A model generated the notes under the pieces. It did no database searches and was not told the DNA's origin. It worked only from the letters and a program-made list of their open reading frames with translations. Of a DNA stretch of 64,000 bases, positions 10,999-22,610 are shown one piece after another. The position numbers and the translations under genes were made by a program. The DNA is from Notholithocarpus densiflorus (taxonomy: Eukaryota; Streptophyta; Magnoliopsida; Fagales; Fagaceae). The DNA lies in contig JARYZH020000080.1 in assembly GCA_030021035.2 (NCBI GenBank), positions 62,001 through 126,000 on the forward strand. The letters are read 5' to 3'. Numbering within the stretch: position 1 is the stretch's first letter; every line of letters starts with the position of its first letter.

Positions 10999-12177
10999 TT
11001 TGGTTGGATTTATATATGGGTATTAGAATTGATTGGGTATGGTTGTACTTATTCTTAAATATGTAATAAGATGATGTGGCATGTTAGGATTGGAGAAGTA
11101 AAACATGAGTTTTACACTACATTCTTACAAAATTTAATCTCTTTCCTTAAACAATATTTGGTTATCATTTTTTGTCCCAAACTTTTCCTTTTAGAATTTG
11201 TTTGCGATAGGTTATTATCATTATTGTTGTCCACTAAATCTATCCAAGATAGTAAACTTTTCAAATGATAAGTACCATATAACTTAAATTTAAGTTGAGA
11301 ATCCAAAACCTTACTTTTAATAAAGGATTTGACTTACTTTCAGTACTTTTTTAACTGAAAATATCATGTTGTTTAAAATATACAATGGCAAATGGTAGTT
11401 GGTTTTAATCTCCACCTTTTATTTAGTTAGTAAGTGATGTGACAATTTTTCATTAAAATAAAAAGAAATTCAAATTAAAAAAGTACTGGAGGTAAACCAA
11501 ACCCTTTAATAAGTATTATTTTTCTTTAATTTTTATATAATTATATCTCATAATTAGACAACAATGAAGATAATTAATTTATTACAATATACGTTATTGG
11601 TAGTGCAAGTATATGTGTGTGTATGGAAATATTAAAAAAAATACAATGAATATGTTTCTTAAAAAAACAATTATTATGGAAATATAAATTTAAATATAGA
11701 TTCCAATGCTAAAGGAAATTATTTTCTCATGTCAAATTTATTTTTGATAGTCTAAGTAGGAAAATAAAAGAAAGTAACAAATGGATATAGAAATATATGT
11801 TCTTTCATAAAATGAAATATTTTCTTATGTCAATTTTTTCTTAGACAATTTTGGTAGTCCAAGTTAAAGAAAAAAATCAAAATCAACATAAAAAAATGTA
11901 GCATAAAATATAACTATATATCCCATATATTTAAATGCAAAAATGTCTTCCCAAATCCCCCTTAATTTGCTAAATGGAAGAGTGTGGACATATACTAATA
12001 AGATATTACCTAAATGTTTTAAAATGTCCGCTAACTTTTTGGGAAAATAGCTATAAGAAGGTGGACTTGGTCAAGAAGTTGAATCGTCTTTTTAGTTTTT
12101 ATTTTAACTTGGTTCATATATATGTGAAAATTCAAAAGATTTATTTATATAATTGTTATAAATAATAATAATAATAA
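10999..12177. other. AT-rich intergenic DNA
   Basis: Very AT-rich, with short frames only (for example 11071-11268 and 11112-11306 on opposite strands). No domain, repeat pair or transposon end could be supported. Confidence 0.5.
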
Positions 12178-12325
12178 CTAGCCTCTGGGCACGCGTTCAG
12201 AGACTCTTCTATTTTTTGAATAAAGATTAATAATTTGCATTTATTATAATTTAGGATTTCTACTTTTTTCAACCCAAAAAAAAAAAAAACTAAGGGTGTA
12301 ATGAAATTTAAAAAAAAAAAAAAGG
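12178..12325 (-). mobile_element. Helitron-like 3' terminus, related to 34748-35005
   Basis: The sequence CTAGCCTCTGGGCACGCG followed by TTCAGAGACTCTTCTATTTT and TTATTATAATTTAGGATT matches the left end of the foldback at 34748. On the - strand it is a GC hairpin followed by CTAGT, the arrangement of Helitron 3' ends (hairpin, then CTRR, then T). The other terminus was not located. Confidence 0.45.
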
Positions 12326-12489
12326 AGGACAGAAGAAACAAATACATCGTGATAAAGTAAAAAAAAAATATGAATACGCGGGGTGAGTTTTGTAGATTGA
12401 AGGAGTTTTAAAACTAACAAAAGAGTAATCATATTTTGTAAAGAGTTAGTGAGTAGAAGTAGGAATTTAAATTAACGTAAAAGTATGAG

Positions 12490-12720
12490 TTTATTAAAAG
12501 CATGAAGACATTTCAACGTAGAAGTAGGAATTTATTATTTTTGTCAATTTACTATTTTAATCCCATTTTTAGTTTTAGGTTGGGGTATTTTTTACAGTAA
12601 AAAAAGCAATAACTAACTTTCTTTTTCCAATTTACTATTTTAACCTAATTTTTAAGTTGTTGGTTAATTAATTTAGAGATATTTTTTACATAAAAAAAAG
12701 TAATAACTAACTTTCTGAAT
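12490..12720. repeat. Tandem duplication, ~115 bp units
   Basis: The phrase CAATTTACTATTTTAA followed by GGTATTTTTTACAGTAAAAA and GCAATAACTAACTTTCT is repeated once, with AGATATTTTTTACATAAAAA and GTAATAACTAACTTTCT in the second unit. Non-coding. Confidence 0.65.
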
Positions 12721-12789
12721 CCTTTTAATATATACAGATAATAATAATAATAATAATTACGTAAATAATATAGTAATTAATTATCTAAG

Positions 12790-13402
12790 TACTCATAATT
12801 ACAAATTTAAAAATAAAATAAAAACTCTTGCGAACTGACCAGCAATTAATTTTTCAATATTAATATCTCTGACTTGGCTTCTAGTTCCAGAAGGACGAGA
12901 GTTCCAGGGTCGTGGTAAAGACACGCACTTGCCGAGAAAACTGTAGTTTGAATGTTTCATTTTTGTCTTTTGCTCTCATTTCACCCTCTGTTTTCCACGA
13001 TTTTTTTTATTTTTTTGGAGAATCTTGTTTTCCACGAAATTAAAGAAGCATTTGACTGACACTCGATATACTTTTCTCTTTTGCGACTCGGTACTCAATC
13101 GCTTTATTACTTTCCGATCTGTTTCCTTATCAGCACAATGAAACCGAGAAGAATTTGATGTTTATAAGTATTGTAGTATATAAGTGTTGATTTAGCTTTG
13201 CCAGTTTCAGGTTTCACTGCTTGTTTAGTTTACCACTGTATTGCAGTTTTTCATTTATTTGAATAAAAATCTAATTCATCTTTAGAAAGGAAAAAAAAAG
13301 TTTTCATTTTGCATAGTTGGGTAGATTAAAGTCTTTGTTTCTCAATCGGGTTTCCAAATACTATATTTGATATATATAGAATCTTTGAAGCAAAGTTATG
13401 GC
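12790..13402 (+). pseudogene. Leader and first codon of RPW8 copy B, separated by the copia element
   Basis: Homologous to the leaders of copies A, C and D (CTTCTAGTTCCAGAAGGACG, CTTGCCGAGAAAACTG, TTAGCTTTGCCAGTTTCAGG). A TATA-like GTATATAAGTG lies near 13176. The segment ends ...AAAGTTATGGC, that is, the ATG and the first two bases of codon 2, immediately before the LTR at 13403. The gene resumes at 18841. Confidence 0.85.
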
Positions 13403-13954
13403 TGAAAAGAATCTATCTAAGCTTGAAAAGATTGCAACAATGGTGTTCACACAATAAAACACTCGATGAGAAGCAATAAACGCAGAGAGAAATAAAGAGA
13501 AAATTCAGAGAGAGAGACGAAGAAAGAATAGAGATTTCTGGAAGAATGAATGCTTCACAGTTCATTACACTTGATGTAGAATATATATATATATATATAT
13601 TTATATATATTACAAGAGAAACAGTAACTGCCTAATCAGAGATCCCTGAAATCTCGGGATTGATCCGTAAAATGTGGAGGGAAATTAGGAATTGATTAAC
13701 TTGCAATAACCACCTAACAGACTGATCTAATGAACCAATACAGAAGTACAAAATGCAACGTATCAATGAACTAATAATAGAAGGACTAAACACAGCGTTT
13801 CATTAAATACATTTACAACCCTGCATTAAATAGAACGACATCGTTCTGTTGCATATCTGGACTAGCCGTTGAGAAACTAGTCGTTGGGCATTTGAACCTA
13901 TTCTGGTTAGACATTTGAGCAATACTTTGTTTGTCTCTAGGTTTACTCTTAACA
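13403..13954 (-). repeat. Copia LTR (3' LTR with respect to the element)
   Basis: Begins TGAAAAGAATCTATC and ends TTACTCTTAACA on the + strand. Contains an AT microsatellite (13580-13602). Pairs with 18288-18840. Confidence 0.95.
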
Positions 13955-13959
13955 TCCCC

Positions 13960-16870
13960 CCTCAAACTCAAGGCAGTGTCAGCCAAGAGTTTGCTACGCA
14001 AAACCAGAAAATGAGGACCAGGCAAAGGTTTTGTGAAAATGTCAGCGAAATTGTCACGGCCAGAGATGAATTTGATCCCCAAAGTGCTACGAAGAACACA
14101 ACCCCTCACATAGTGATAATCAACTTCAATGTGCTTGGTTCTAGAATGAAAGACTTGATTAGAGGCCAAAGCAATAGCAGAGTTGTATCACACCAAAGGA
14201 TGGGAACGTGAGGAAGAAACAGCTTAAGGTCCTTAAAGAGAGTGCGCAACCAAGCTAACTCTACAGCTGTGGAAGCCAAGGCACGATACTCTGCCTCTGT
14301 GGAAGAACGGGAAACAGTGGATTGTTTCTTAGAAGACCAAGAAATTGGGCTTGAACCAAGAAAAACCAACATTCCAGTAGTAGATTTCCTGTCAGTGGGT
14401 TCTCTAACCCAATCTGCATTAGAGAAGGCAGAGAAGGTAAGTGGACCAGGAGCAAGATAAATCCCAAAATGTAAAGTACCCCTCACATAACGAAGAACAC
14501 ACTTGGCTACCTCCAAATGAGAAGTAGTGGGATGATGCATAAATTGGCAGAGTTGATGTACACTAAAAGCCAAATCAGGGCGTGTGAAGGTCAAGTACTG
14601 GAGAGCACCCACCATACTTCTATACTCAGAGGGATCAAGCAAAACAGAACCATCAAAAGGAGTAAGACGTACATTTGGACAACAAGGGGTCTTCGTAGGC
14701 TTAGAATTCTCCATCTTGAATCTATGAAGCACATCAGAGGCATACTTGGATTGGCATAAAGTAAGACCAAATCTGGAAGGCACAATTTGAATGCCTAAGA
14801 AATAAGAGAGAGCACCCAAATCTTTAAGCTCAAAAGCTTTACTAAGGGTAGTGACAAGATGAGAGACTTGTGAAGAAGAATTGCCTATGATTATAATATC
14901 ATCAACATACACAAGGAGATAAATGATAGTCTGATGAGAGTGAAACACAAATAAGGAAGAATCTGCCATGGAAGCTTCAAATCCAAGATGCAACAACTAA
15001 GATGTAAATCTGTCAAACCAGGCTCTTGGGGCTTGTTTCAAGCCATACAAAGATTTATGTAATCTGCAGACATGATGAGGGAATTGTTGATCTACATAGC
15101 CTAATGGTTGCTCCATATACACCTCCTCCTTCAGAAAACCATAGAGGAAGGCATTGGAGACATCCAACTGTCTAAGAGGCCAATTAAAACTCACTGCAAT
15201 GGAAAGTACAAGCCTCACAGTAGCTGGTTTCACTACTAGACTAAATGTCTCAATGTAGTCCACACCTGCTTGTTGGTGAAAGCCCTTAGCAACCAATCTT
15301 GCTTTATAACGAGCAATGGTTCCATCACTATGTAATTTCAGCTTATACACCCATTTACAACCCACCAAATTAATGCCAGGAACAGCAGGAACAAGAGACC
15401 AAGTTTTCTGTCTTTGTAAAGCAAAAAATTCCTCATCTATGGCCGTAACCCATTGAGGAAACTTACAAGCAATTCTATATGATGGGGGCTCAGTGTGAGT
15501 ATAATCAATCATAGCCTTGTAACACAATTTAGGCTTGGAGATACCATTCTTTGATCTGGTGGTCATAGGATGGATATTCACAGGAGCAATGACAGAAGCA
15601 GTGGCAACAGGAGGTGAAGATGCAGTGGGAACAGAATTAGAGTGAATAGGCTGTAAAGGAGCTGAAGAAGTAGGAATAGAAGAAATTGGAGGATGTGGAG
15701 GTGTAGGGTGAGAGATAGAGACAGGCGGAGATGTAGTAGCAGGAATAGAGGCAGATGATTGGGAGGTTGTGGAAGTGTCTGATTGGGGAAAATGACAAGA
15801 AGTGTGAGATGAAGGAGTAGGATTAGGATTAGTGGGGTGAGACATAGGAGTAGAATAAGGCCCTAGGATAGAAGGCTGACTAGAAGAGTGTAAATATAGA
15901 AGGTTAGAAAGCCAAACATCTGGATTAGGAGTATGAGGGATTGAAGCAGAAGATGGTGTAGAAGAAAATGGAAATCTAGCTTCACTGAACAAAACATGCC
16001 TGCAAGTATATAGGGTGTGAGTGAGCAAGTCAAGACATAAGTAACCTTTGGAAATGGCAGAATAGCCCAAGAAAAGACACTCTATGGTCCTATGATTAAG
16101 CTTGTGTTTGGTGTATGGTCTAAGAAAAGGATAGCAAGCACAGCCAAAAATTTTAAGAGAAGAAATATCAAGATGTTGACCATAGAGCTTGTACCAAGGA
16201 GAACTGAAACCTAATGTAGCAATGGGAAGTAAATTGATTAGAGTCACAGCTGATTGAACAGCAAATGACCAGTATGAAGAAGGCAAGGAAGCCTGAGACA
16301 AAAGTGTGATAGTAGTTTCAATTAGGTGTCTATGCTTCCTCTCTACAAAGCCATTTTGTTGAGGAGTATAGGGACAAGAAATTTGATAATTAATCCCATT
16401 GGAAGATAGAAAAGATTCAAAAGACTTAGAAGTGTACTCACCTCCACCATCTGATCTAAGAGTTTTAATAGTTGAGGAAAACTATGTTTCAACCATAGCA
16501 TGAAACATGACAAATTTTGAGTAAACTTCAGACTTAGTAGAAAGTAAGTACAGCCATGTAAAACGAGTGAAATGATCAACAAAAATGACATAATATTTGT
16601 TGCCATTTATTGAATTAAGAGGTGCAGGACCCCACAGATCAGTATGTACAAGTTCAAAGGGAGAATTAGCTACAAATCTTGAACTAGGAAATGGAAGTCT
16701 GTGCATTTTTCCATGAAGACAATGAATACAAGAATTGACAAAATTAGCACTAGTATTGAAAGACAGTCCATTATTTTGCAACAAAAGCTTAAGAACTTAA
16801 GAGTTTGGATGGCCAAGCCTACTGTGCCACAGATGCCAACTAGAAGAAGAGAGCTAGACTGAAATTGCAC
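13960..16870 (-). pseudogene. Copia pol: integrase, reverse transcriptase, RNase H (degenerate)
   Basis: Read on the - strand from 16870. A GAG-pre-integrase segment (HSRLGHPNS, then an in-frame stop) precedes the integrase core (HTDLWGPAP; DGGGEY about 16450; PYTPQQNGFVERKHR about 16350). Reverse transcriptase follows (GCKWVYKLK, ARLVAKGFHQQAGVDY, QLDVSNAFLYG, YVDDIIIIG) and keeps an intact YVDD. A stop interrupts it at about 14997. RNase H (FSNADWVREPTDRKSTTG, SRSSTEAEYRALA) follows, and a frameshift near 14170 moves the end into another frame (HSRTKHIEVDYHYVR, FTKPLPG). The product would polymerise and integrate cDNA; these breaks preclude a full polyprotein. Antisense frames here are shadows. 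Confidence 0.9.
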
Positions 16871-16974
16871 AGTTTATTAGGAAGCAAAAGCTCAGTGGCC
16901 TTGTGAGGATAGATAGGGTACACACCACCTTCACTCTTGCCCTTGTAAAGAGTTTTCCCCGTGGCCAAGGCCTG

Positions 16975-18275
16975 AATGAGCTAGGTGTTTTCATCAAAGT
17001 AACACCAATAGTTATTATCATGACAAAATTTGTGAACTGAAGCAAGATTAGAAGCAATAGAGGGAACCCTAAGCACATTTCTAAGTTGAATAGGAGCATT
17101 TGAAGCAGGGATTACAAAGTTACCTATGTGAGTAATGGGCAAATTCTGACCATTGTCAACTGTGAGATGCTCCTGACCTGTGTAAATCTTAGGAAAGCTC
17201 AAATGATTAAGACTTGAAGTGACATGGTCTGTAGCTGCACTGTCTGCCAGCCAAGGTTGCTCCTGAGCTATCATGGAGTTGGAAGAAGTTGCCATTGCAG
17301 CTAGCTTTATGGGTGGATGCTTGGCTTGATAGGCATAATCCATCCTGTGGTAACAGTCTAAGGCAAGATGGCCTGCCTTACCACAAATCTGGCAAATTGG
17401 CCTTTCTGATCTAGCATTAGAACCTTGAGATTGTGAAAACTGGTTAAAGTGATTAGGTGATGGACCTCTGCCTCTACCTCTTCCATTGTTATTTCTCCCT
17501 CTTCCTCTATTATTAGACTAGTTGTGATTATTATAACCACCAGTGTTGTTAAATCTTGGTGTAGTGTTAACTGCCATTGCAAAGGTGGAGTCTTTGATCT
17601 CCATTCCCTCATTCAATGATTCCTCTTCTGCATTTAACAGAGTAGCTAGTTCATCAAAACTTAATTTAGTGCTTCTGGTTCTGATTGCAGACCTGAATGC
17701 ACTGAATTATTTTGGAAGACCTTTGATTGCTACATGAAGTACCTCTTCATCATCCAAGAATACACCAACTGCCATAAGCTTGTCCCTTATCACTTTCTTC
17801 AAATGTGACCTTGAGATTGAAGAAAATCTGTTTTCAAGAACCTTCCAGATTTCTTCAGCTGAAGAACATCCAACAGTTATAGCCAAAACTGAAGGAGTGA
17901 GAGTTGAGCTAATGAAGGTAAGAAGTGCCTTTTCCTTTGATTTCCAAATGAGATAATCTGGATTAAGCACTGAAGTAATGGTATTAGATAAATCCTTGAG
18001 AAATGTCTCAGGAGCAAGTGGAACTTCATCAAGAAGCTCAAACATGGAGTAAGTTTCTAACACCATGGAGATCTGATGCTTCCAAACAATGTAGTTGGAA
18101 GAATCCAGTTTAACTGTCATCATGTTTGACATATTTGACAGTAATAGCAGAGGTTGATTTATGAGATTGATGGAGGTAGTTGTAGAAGTTGAAGGTATGG
18201 TTGTGGAGATTGAAGGCACAATTGTTGAAGGTGAATCTGAAGTAGTTTCTGCCATTGCTGCTGGGATCGATTGCT
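16975..18275 (-). pseudogene. Copia gag, zinc knuckle and protease (degenerate)
   Basis: The frame opens just inside the primer-binding site, with a likely Met at about 18252 (MAETTSD). It encodes a copia-type gag (LDSSNYIVWKHQISMVLETY; SAEEIWKVLENRFSS). An in-frame TAA after IKGLPK (17707-17709) and a TAG at 17518-17520 interrupt it. The same frame then gives a CCHC zinc knuckle (CQICGKAGHLALDC, about 17354-17395) and an aspartic protease motif, WLADSAATDH (about 17222-17257), where D-S-A replaces the more usual D-S-G. A frameshift separates it from the integrase frame near 16.9 kb. Confidence 0.85.
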
Positions 18276-18287
18276 GCTCTGATACCA

Positions 18288-18463
18288 TGAAAAGAATCTA
18301 TCTAAGCTTGAAAAGATTGCAACAATGGTGTTCACACGGTAAAACACTCAGTGAGAAGCAATAAACGCAGAGAGAAATAAAGAGAAAATTCAGAGAGAGA
18401 GACGAAGAAAGAATAGAGATTTCTGGAAGAATGAATGCTTCACAATTCATTACACTTGATGTA

Positions 18464-18497
<34 letters not shown>

Positions 18498-18840
18498 CAA
18501 GAGAAACAGTAACTGCCTAATCAGAGATCCCTGAAATCTCGGGATTGATCCGTAAAATGTGGAGGGAAATTAGGAACTGATTAACTACCAATAACCACCT
18601 AACAAACTGATCTAATGAACCAATACAGAAGTACAAAATGCAGCGTATCAATGAACTAATAACAGAAGGACTAAACGCAGCGTTTCATTAAATACATTTA
18701 CAACCCTGCATTAAATAGAACTACGTCATTCTGTTGCATATCTGGACTAGCCGTTGAGAAACTAGCCGTTGGGCATTTGAACCTTATTCTGGTTAGACAT
18801 TTGAGCAATACTTTGTTTGTCACTGGGTTTACTCTTAACA
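18288..18840 (-). repeat. Copia LTR (5' LTR with respect to the element)
   Basis: Begins TGAAAAGAATCTATC and ends TTACTCTTAACA on the + strand, with an AT microsatellite at 18466-18495. It is followed directly by ATGGT, the right-hand target duplication. Confidence 0.95.
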
Positions 18841-19660
18841 ATGGTAGCAACATTTGTTGGAGGGGCTGCTCTTGGGGTAGCATTTGGAGAGGTCTTTGCA
18901 GTGTTACATGACACAATTAAGGAAGTGGTAGGCAAAGTCCGTAAGTTCAAACCCATTCTTGAAAACCTTGAATCCACGTTGAATAATTTGGCTCCAATGG
19001 TCGACGAAATAAGATAATTAAACGAACAACTTGATCTTCCAGAAGTGCAAAAAAAGAAATTGATGAAGCATATGGAAGAAGGAGTGAACTTGGTTCGCAA
19101 GTGCTTGAAAATCCGATGGTGGAACAACTGTTTCAAAGTAGGTTACTCCACCAAACTTAAAGAGTTGGATGACGAAATCCTCAGGTTCTGTCAGGTTGAT
19201 TTGCAAGTACATAACACGAGGAATGTTTTGAAGACTTTGGAACAGGTAAATCATATTGTTAAGAGAGTTGATTCATTAAGGACGAAGGATGAGCCACCAG
19301 GGACAAAGACCGAGGCCCTAGTGAACGGCGGCCGTAACTATAAGGGTCCCAAGCCCCTTGCCCCACACAAAACTCCCCTCGCTTCTTCTAGTAGGTCGAT
19401 ATTTGCTACACTATTCTCCTGTTTCGGTTGCACTACTTAATGATAGAAGCGAACCAGGCATTCCATAATCTTGTTCATCAAGCCGGGATGGTTGATGACG
19501 AGGTGTGGTATAAATGGAGGAGGCTCCACCGTGTATTGCTTCTATCATCCTATGCGAATGTGAAATTTCAGGTAAAGCCCAGACTTAGTCATCTGGGGCT
19601 TTAGTTCAAAATCATTCAGATATTCCTTCATGGTTAGAAGAAGGTTGTCTTATTGTTTTT
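18841..19660 (+). pseudogene. RPW8-domain pseudogene (copy B)
   Basis: The frame MVATFVGGAALGVAFGEVFA restarts at the ATG recreated by the copia target duplication. It follows the RPW8 domain to DEIR, where a TAA (19015-19017) interrupts it. The same frame then reopens through 19440 (LNEQLDLPEVQ, CLKIRWWNNCFKVGYSTKL, LRFCQVDLQVHNTRN). The C-terminal part is not NB-ARC but a short tail (GTKTEALVNGGRNYKG, APHKTPLASSSRSIFA, LFSCFGCTT) ending at 19438-19440. Undisrupted, it would have been an RPW8-only protein of about 200 residues. Homology with copy A continues through the 3' flank. Expression from its own promoter is ruled out by the 5.4 kb insertion. Confidence 0.88.
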
Positions 19661-19684
19661 ATTTTAGGTAATAGGTAAGACTTA

Positions 19685-19785
19685 GGTAAATGTATTTTTC
19701 AAATAAATAGCCGCATGGTTAAATCTTAAGAGATGAATTTAATAAAGAACAGCATCTAAGGTACTATACCTAAATTTTATCTTTC
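19685..19785. mobile_element. MITE, ACTTAGGTA family, solo copy
   Basis: Left GACTTAGGTAAATGTA and right CTAAGGTACTATACCTAAAT are imperfect inverted repeats around AAATCTTAAGAGATG. The same family flanks the gypsy element (37978-38036 and 48692-48835). Confidence 0.6.
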
Positions 19786-20045
19786 TTTATTACACACACT
19801 CACTTTTCTGCACGGAACTCGTAACTTGAAGTAACGATTTTCAAGTACAAAAAAGTGAGTATGTGTACTTTGTGTGCAATAGTGTGTGTGAAATAAACAC
19901 TACTCTTTACATTTCACTCTTTGGTTTGGTGATGCGCGTTGCTCCTAGTTGTAAGACTTCTGTGTTTAAATGAAGTTAATGATATTTCCATTAAAAAAAA
20001 TTCTCATTGAAAAATATATAGAAACTATTTACATTGAAAAAAAAA

Positions 20046-20600
20046 AAGTCAGGCTGCGTACTTGGTTTGAGAAGCAACTCAAAGAACTTAAAGAGCCTCA
20101 TTCTATTGACCATTTTATGCATTTCTAACAATTAGGAAAGTCCATGAAACTAAATCTAATCGAGGCATCCCTTTAAATACCTATTTTGCATTCTCAATAC
20201 TACCACACTTCAAATGCATTTGAACAAGAGCAGTTGCTGTAAATGAAAAGGCATTAAACCTTGTGTGTCTCATGTAGCCATGAACTTGCTGCCCAAGTCC
20301 TCTACAACATGATCAGCACAAAGCACTTGCCAAGATCATTAAGTCTCATCCCTGATCTCATCAATGCCAAGAACATAGAAAATCAGTCTTCCCATCTTCC
20401 CTATACATTACTAATCTATCAATCATTGTTGTCTAAGAAACAACATCCCTGTCCACCATCTTGTCAAAAATGCACCTAGCCTCCTCTATACTCTGCATTT
20501 CCCATACATATTTAGTAAACGCTCCAAACCAACTCATCAGAATCCAAGCCAATCCGCGTTATATATCCTTGAATCTCCCTGCCAGTATGTAAATTTGGAA
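20046..20600 (-). pseudogene. PPR pseudogene relic (copy B)
   Basis: Collinear with the longer relic at 30140-30830. On the - strand, 20458-20540 reads SIEEARCIFDKMVDRDVVS, a stop in place of Trp, then TTMIDR, a classic PPR motif. The 20160-20255 portion carries the SKCGSIENA-like repeat, and 20272-20330 the conserved LGKQVHGY-type region in a broken frame. Several stops and frameshifts. The parent was probably an organelle RNA-processing PPR protein of PLS type. Confidence 0.75.
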
Positions 20601-21298
20601 TTATAGTTGAGACAGCAAGAACACTAGATTATGTGACCTTATTATTATTATTATTTTTTTTTTTTTTTTTTTTTTTTGGATGGGATTATGTGACCTTATT
20701 CAATTTGAATTTGAATAATATATTATACTTTATACCTAAGTTATTTTACCAATATTTTTCCCTTCCACGGGAACCCACAAAGGCACTAGTACTACACTGC
20801 TACTCCAGTGATGAAAAATACAATAGTACCTACCTGTTATTTTATTGTACGATATTTATTTAGTTTTAACCATTGATATAAAACATTCTCTTATTTAATA
20901 TTTTTTTTTATGTCGTAAGCTTAAGATTTGGTGACCCCAACCATTTTTTTCTTTTTAAGTAGACACAATTCAAATCTCATATTTTTTATTTGATCACAAA
21001 AAATATCATTTTTTTAAAACAAAATTTTATCCGTTAAACTAATTAAAACTCACTATCCCCACCACAAGAAATGACACTAAGTACATATTTAACATAGGTC
21101 ATATCTATTACTTAATTGGCATTTCTTGTATATATAAGTAAATTGCAAACCACAAAACTAGGTAATAATAATAACAAATGATTAATTAAATTATGAAATT
21201 ATAAAAATAAAATAAAAATTATATTAAAGTTACAATGAGAGAAGAGAATTTGAACCATGAATGTCAAGTCATATGCACACCAAGACGTGCCAACCATT
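20601..21298. other. AT-rich intergenic DNA
   Basis: Poly-T tract at 20655-20678 and long AT-rich stretches. No gene or paired repeat seen. Confidence 0.5.
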
Positions 21299-21695
21299 TC
21301 TTTTTTCTTTTTTTTTAAGGAACAAACCGGTCATGCTTTTTATTGAATGTGCTGGTAAATCAACTTGAAAGACAGAAGCAATATCTGGTAGAACAAATTC
21401 CATCCAAACAAAAAAGGAAAAAACAAACATGCTCTCCTGGCTAAGGTATATGCAACTGTATTACCTTGCCTGTAAGTGTGAGAGAAAGAAAAACTCTAAA
21501 AAGAGTTAACTAGAGATAATGTATCTCGTGCAAGGTGACCAAACACTAAACAAAGCATATCACCCTTACAAAGAGAATTAATAACAACTGAGAATCACCC
21601 TAAAAAATAGAATGATTAATCCCAATTTCCTTTGCAAACAAAACAGCTCTTCTAGCTACTAGCATCTCTGGGACAATATTTTAATTTACTAAATT
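21299..21695 (-). mobile_element. 5'-truncated LINE, RNase H-like 3' tail
   Basis: On the - strand the reading gives RRAVLFAKEIGINHSI, a stop, then GDSQL, and later SFSHTYRQGNTVAYTLARRA. This is the C-terminal RNase H-like (RVT_3) domain typical of plant non-LTR retrotransposons (usual form: HVRRQGNSVAHxLA). An A/G-rich tail (AAAAAAAAAGAAAAAAAGAA on the - strand) at 21299-21320 marks the 3' end. Stops and frameshifts show it is dead; only about 400 bp remains. Confidence 0.7.
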
Positions 21696-21869
21696 TTAGA
21701 TAGGATTACGTTTAAATGACATGGTCCAACAATTAAGTAGTTAGGATCAAAACTTTATAAAACATATTGGCCTCAACCTTCCGCAGTTAATGACATTAGT
21801 CAAATTGTAATTTATATTTATATAATATCTAAAATTTGAAGCATAGCATTTATTATTGATACGCTTCTG

Positions 21870-22050
21870 TTGAGCCACATCGGGATAGCATTTCGATCCA
21901 CTTTGGTCCATTGCGATTCATTTGTCTACTTTGGTCCATTTGGTCCACTTCAGTCCAATTTGGCCACTTTAGTCCACTTTGGTCTAGTTCGGTCTACTTC
22001 AACCACTTTGGTCTAGTTTGGTTCATTCAGTCCACGTTAGTAATGCTTTG
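21870..22050. repeat. Short-period TTGGTCCACTT minisatellite
   Basis: About 15 loose units of 10-12 bp built on TTGGTCCACTT (variants TTGGTCCATT, CAGTCCAATT, TTGGTCTAGTT). An open frame (21911-22108) crosses it only because of the repeat. No function suggested. Confidence 0.6.
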
Positions 22051-22610
22051 GATTGAGAGATTTGTTATGTTATTAAAGTCTTGTATTTTTCTTTTCCTCC
22101 ATTTGTAAGTAATACTAGAGACAAATTTCAACCACACATTACATTATTTACAATATATTTTGTCTTATATAATAATTGAACTTAAAATGCATTATATTTC
22201 ATTTAAAAAGGAAAAAATTTTAAAATTTAAAATACTTTCAAATAAAAAATATATAGCTTAATTTAGAAAATCTAATATATTGTATCAACTATACTTTATT
22301 AGAAAATGATCATATAATTTTGAGAAGAGTTTGGGACTAACACTTATAAGTCTCTTTTTTTTTTTTTTTCACGTATAGCACAAGTCTGCCACTAATAAGT
22401 ACTAATAACTAGATGGATAGGTGAGCAAAACCAAACCATTAATATAAGGTTCCTATTAATGGGTGTCCTTAATTAAGGCAATCTTTAACATACTATTTTA
22501 GGAAAATTTGAAACCACTTTTATGAAAAATATAAAAAATTGTAAAAAAATTAATTATTTTTTTCTCTTTTCATAAAATTTTTAAAAAATATTTCTTAAAC
22601 TAATACTTTT

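Larger units (their letters stand above)
13403..18840 (-). mobile_element. Ty1/copia LTR retrotransposon, full length but mutated
   Basis: Two direct LTRs (13403-13954 and 18288-18840) with TG...CA ends bound an internal region read on the - strand. Adjacent to the right-hand LTR is a primer-binding site, TGGTATCAGAGC (18276-18287, - strand; initiator tRNA-Met type). Adjacent to the left-hand LTR is a polypurine tract, GAGGGGGGA. Domains run gag, zinc knuckle, protease, integrase, RT and RNase H, the copia order. Flanking 5-bp duplications are ATGGC (13398-13402) and ATGGT (18841-18845), one mismatch apart. Several stops and frameshifts make it non-autonomous now. LTRs look about 96-97% identical, differing also in AT-microsatellite length. 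Confidence 0.95.

Noticed and set aside
14106..16301. + strand open frames opposite the copia pol (for example 14242-14460, 14517-14759)
   Set aside because: They are antisense shadows of the RT/RNase H frame and show no domain of their own.
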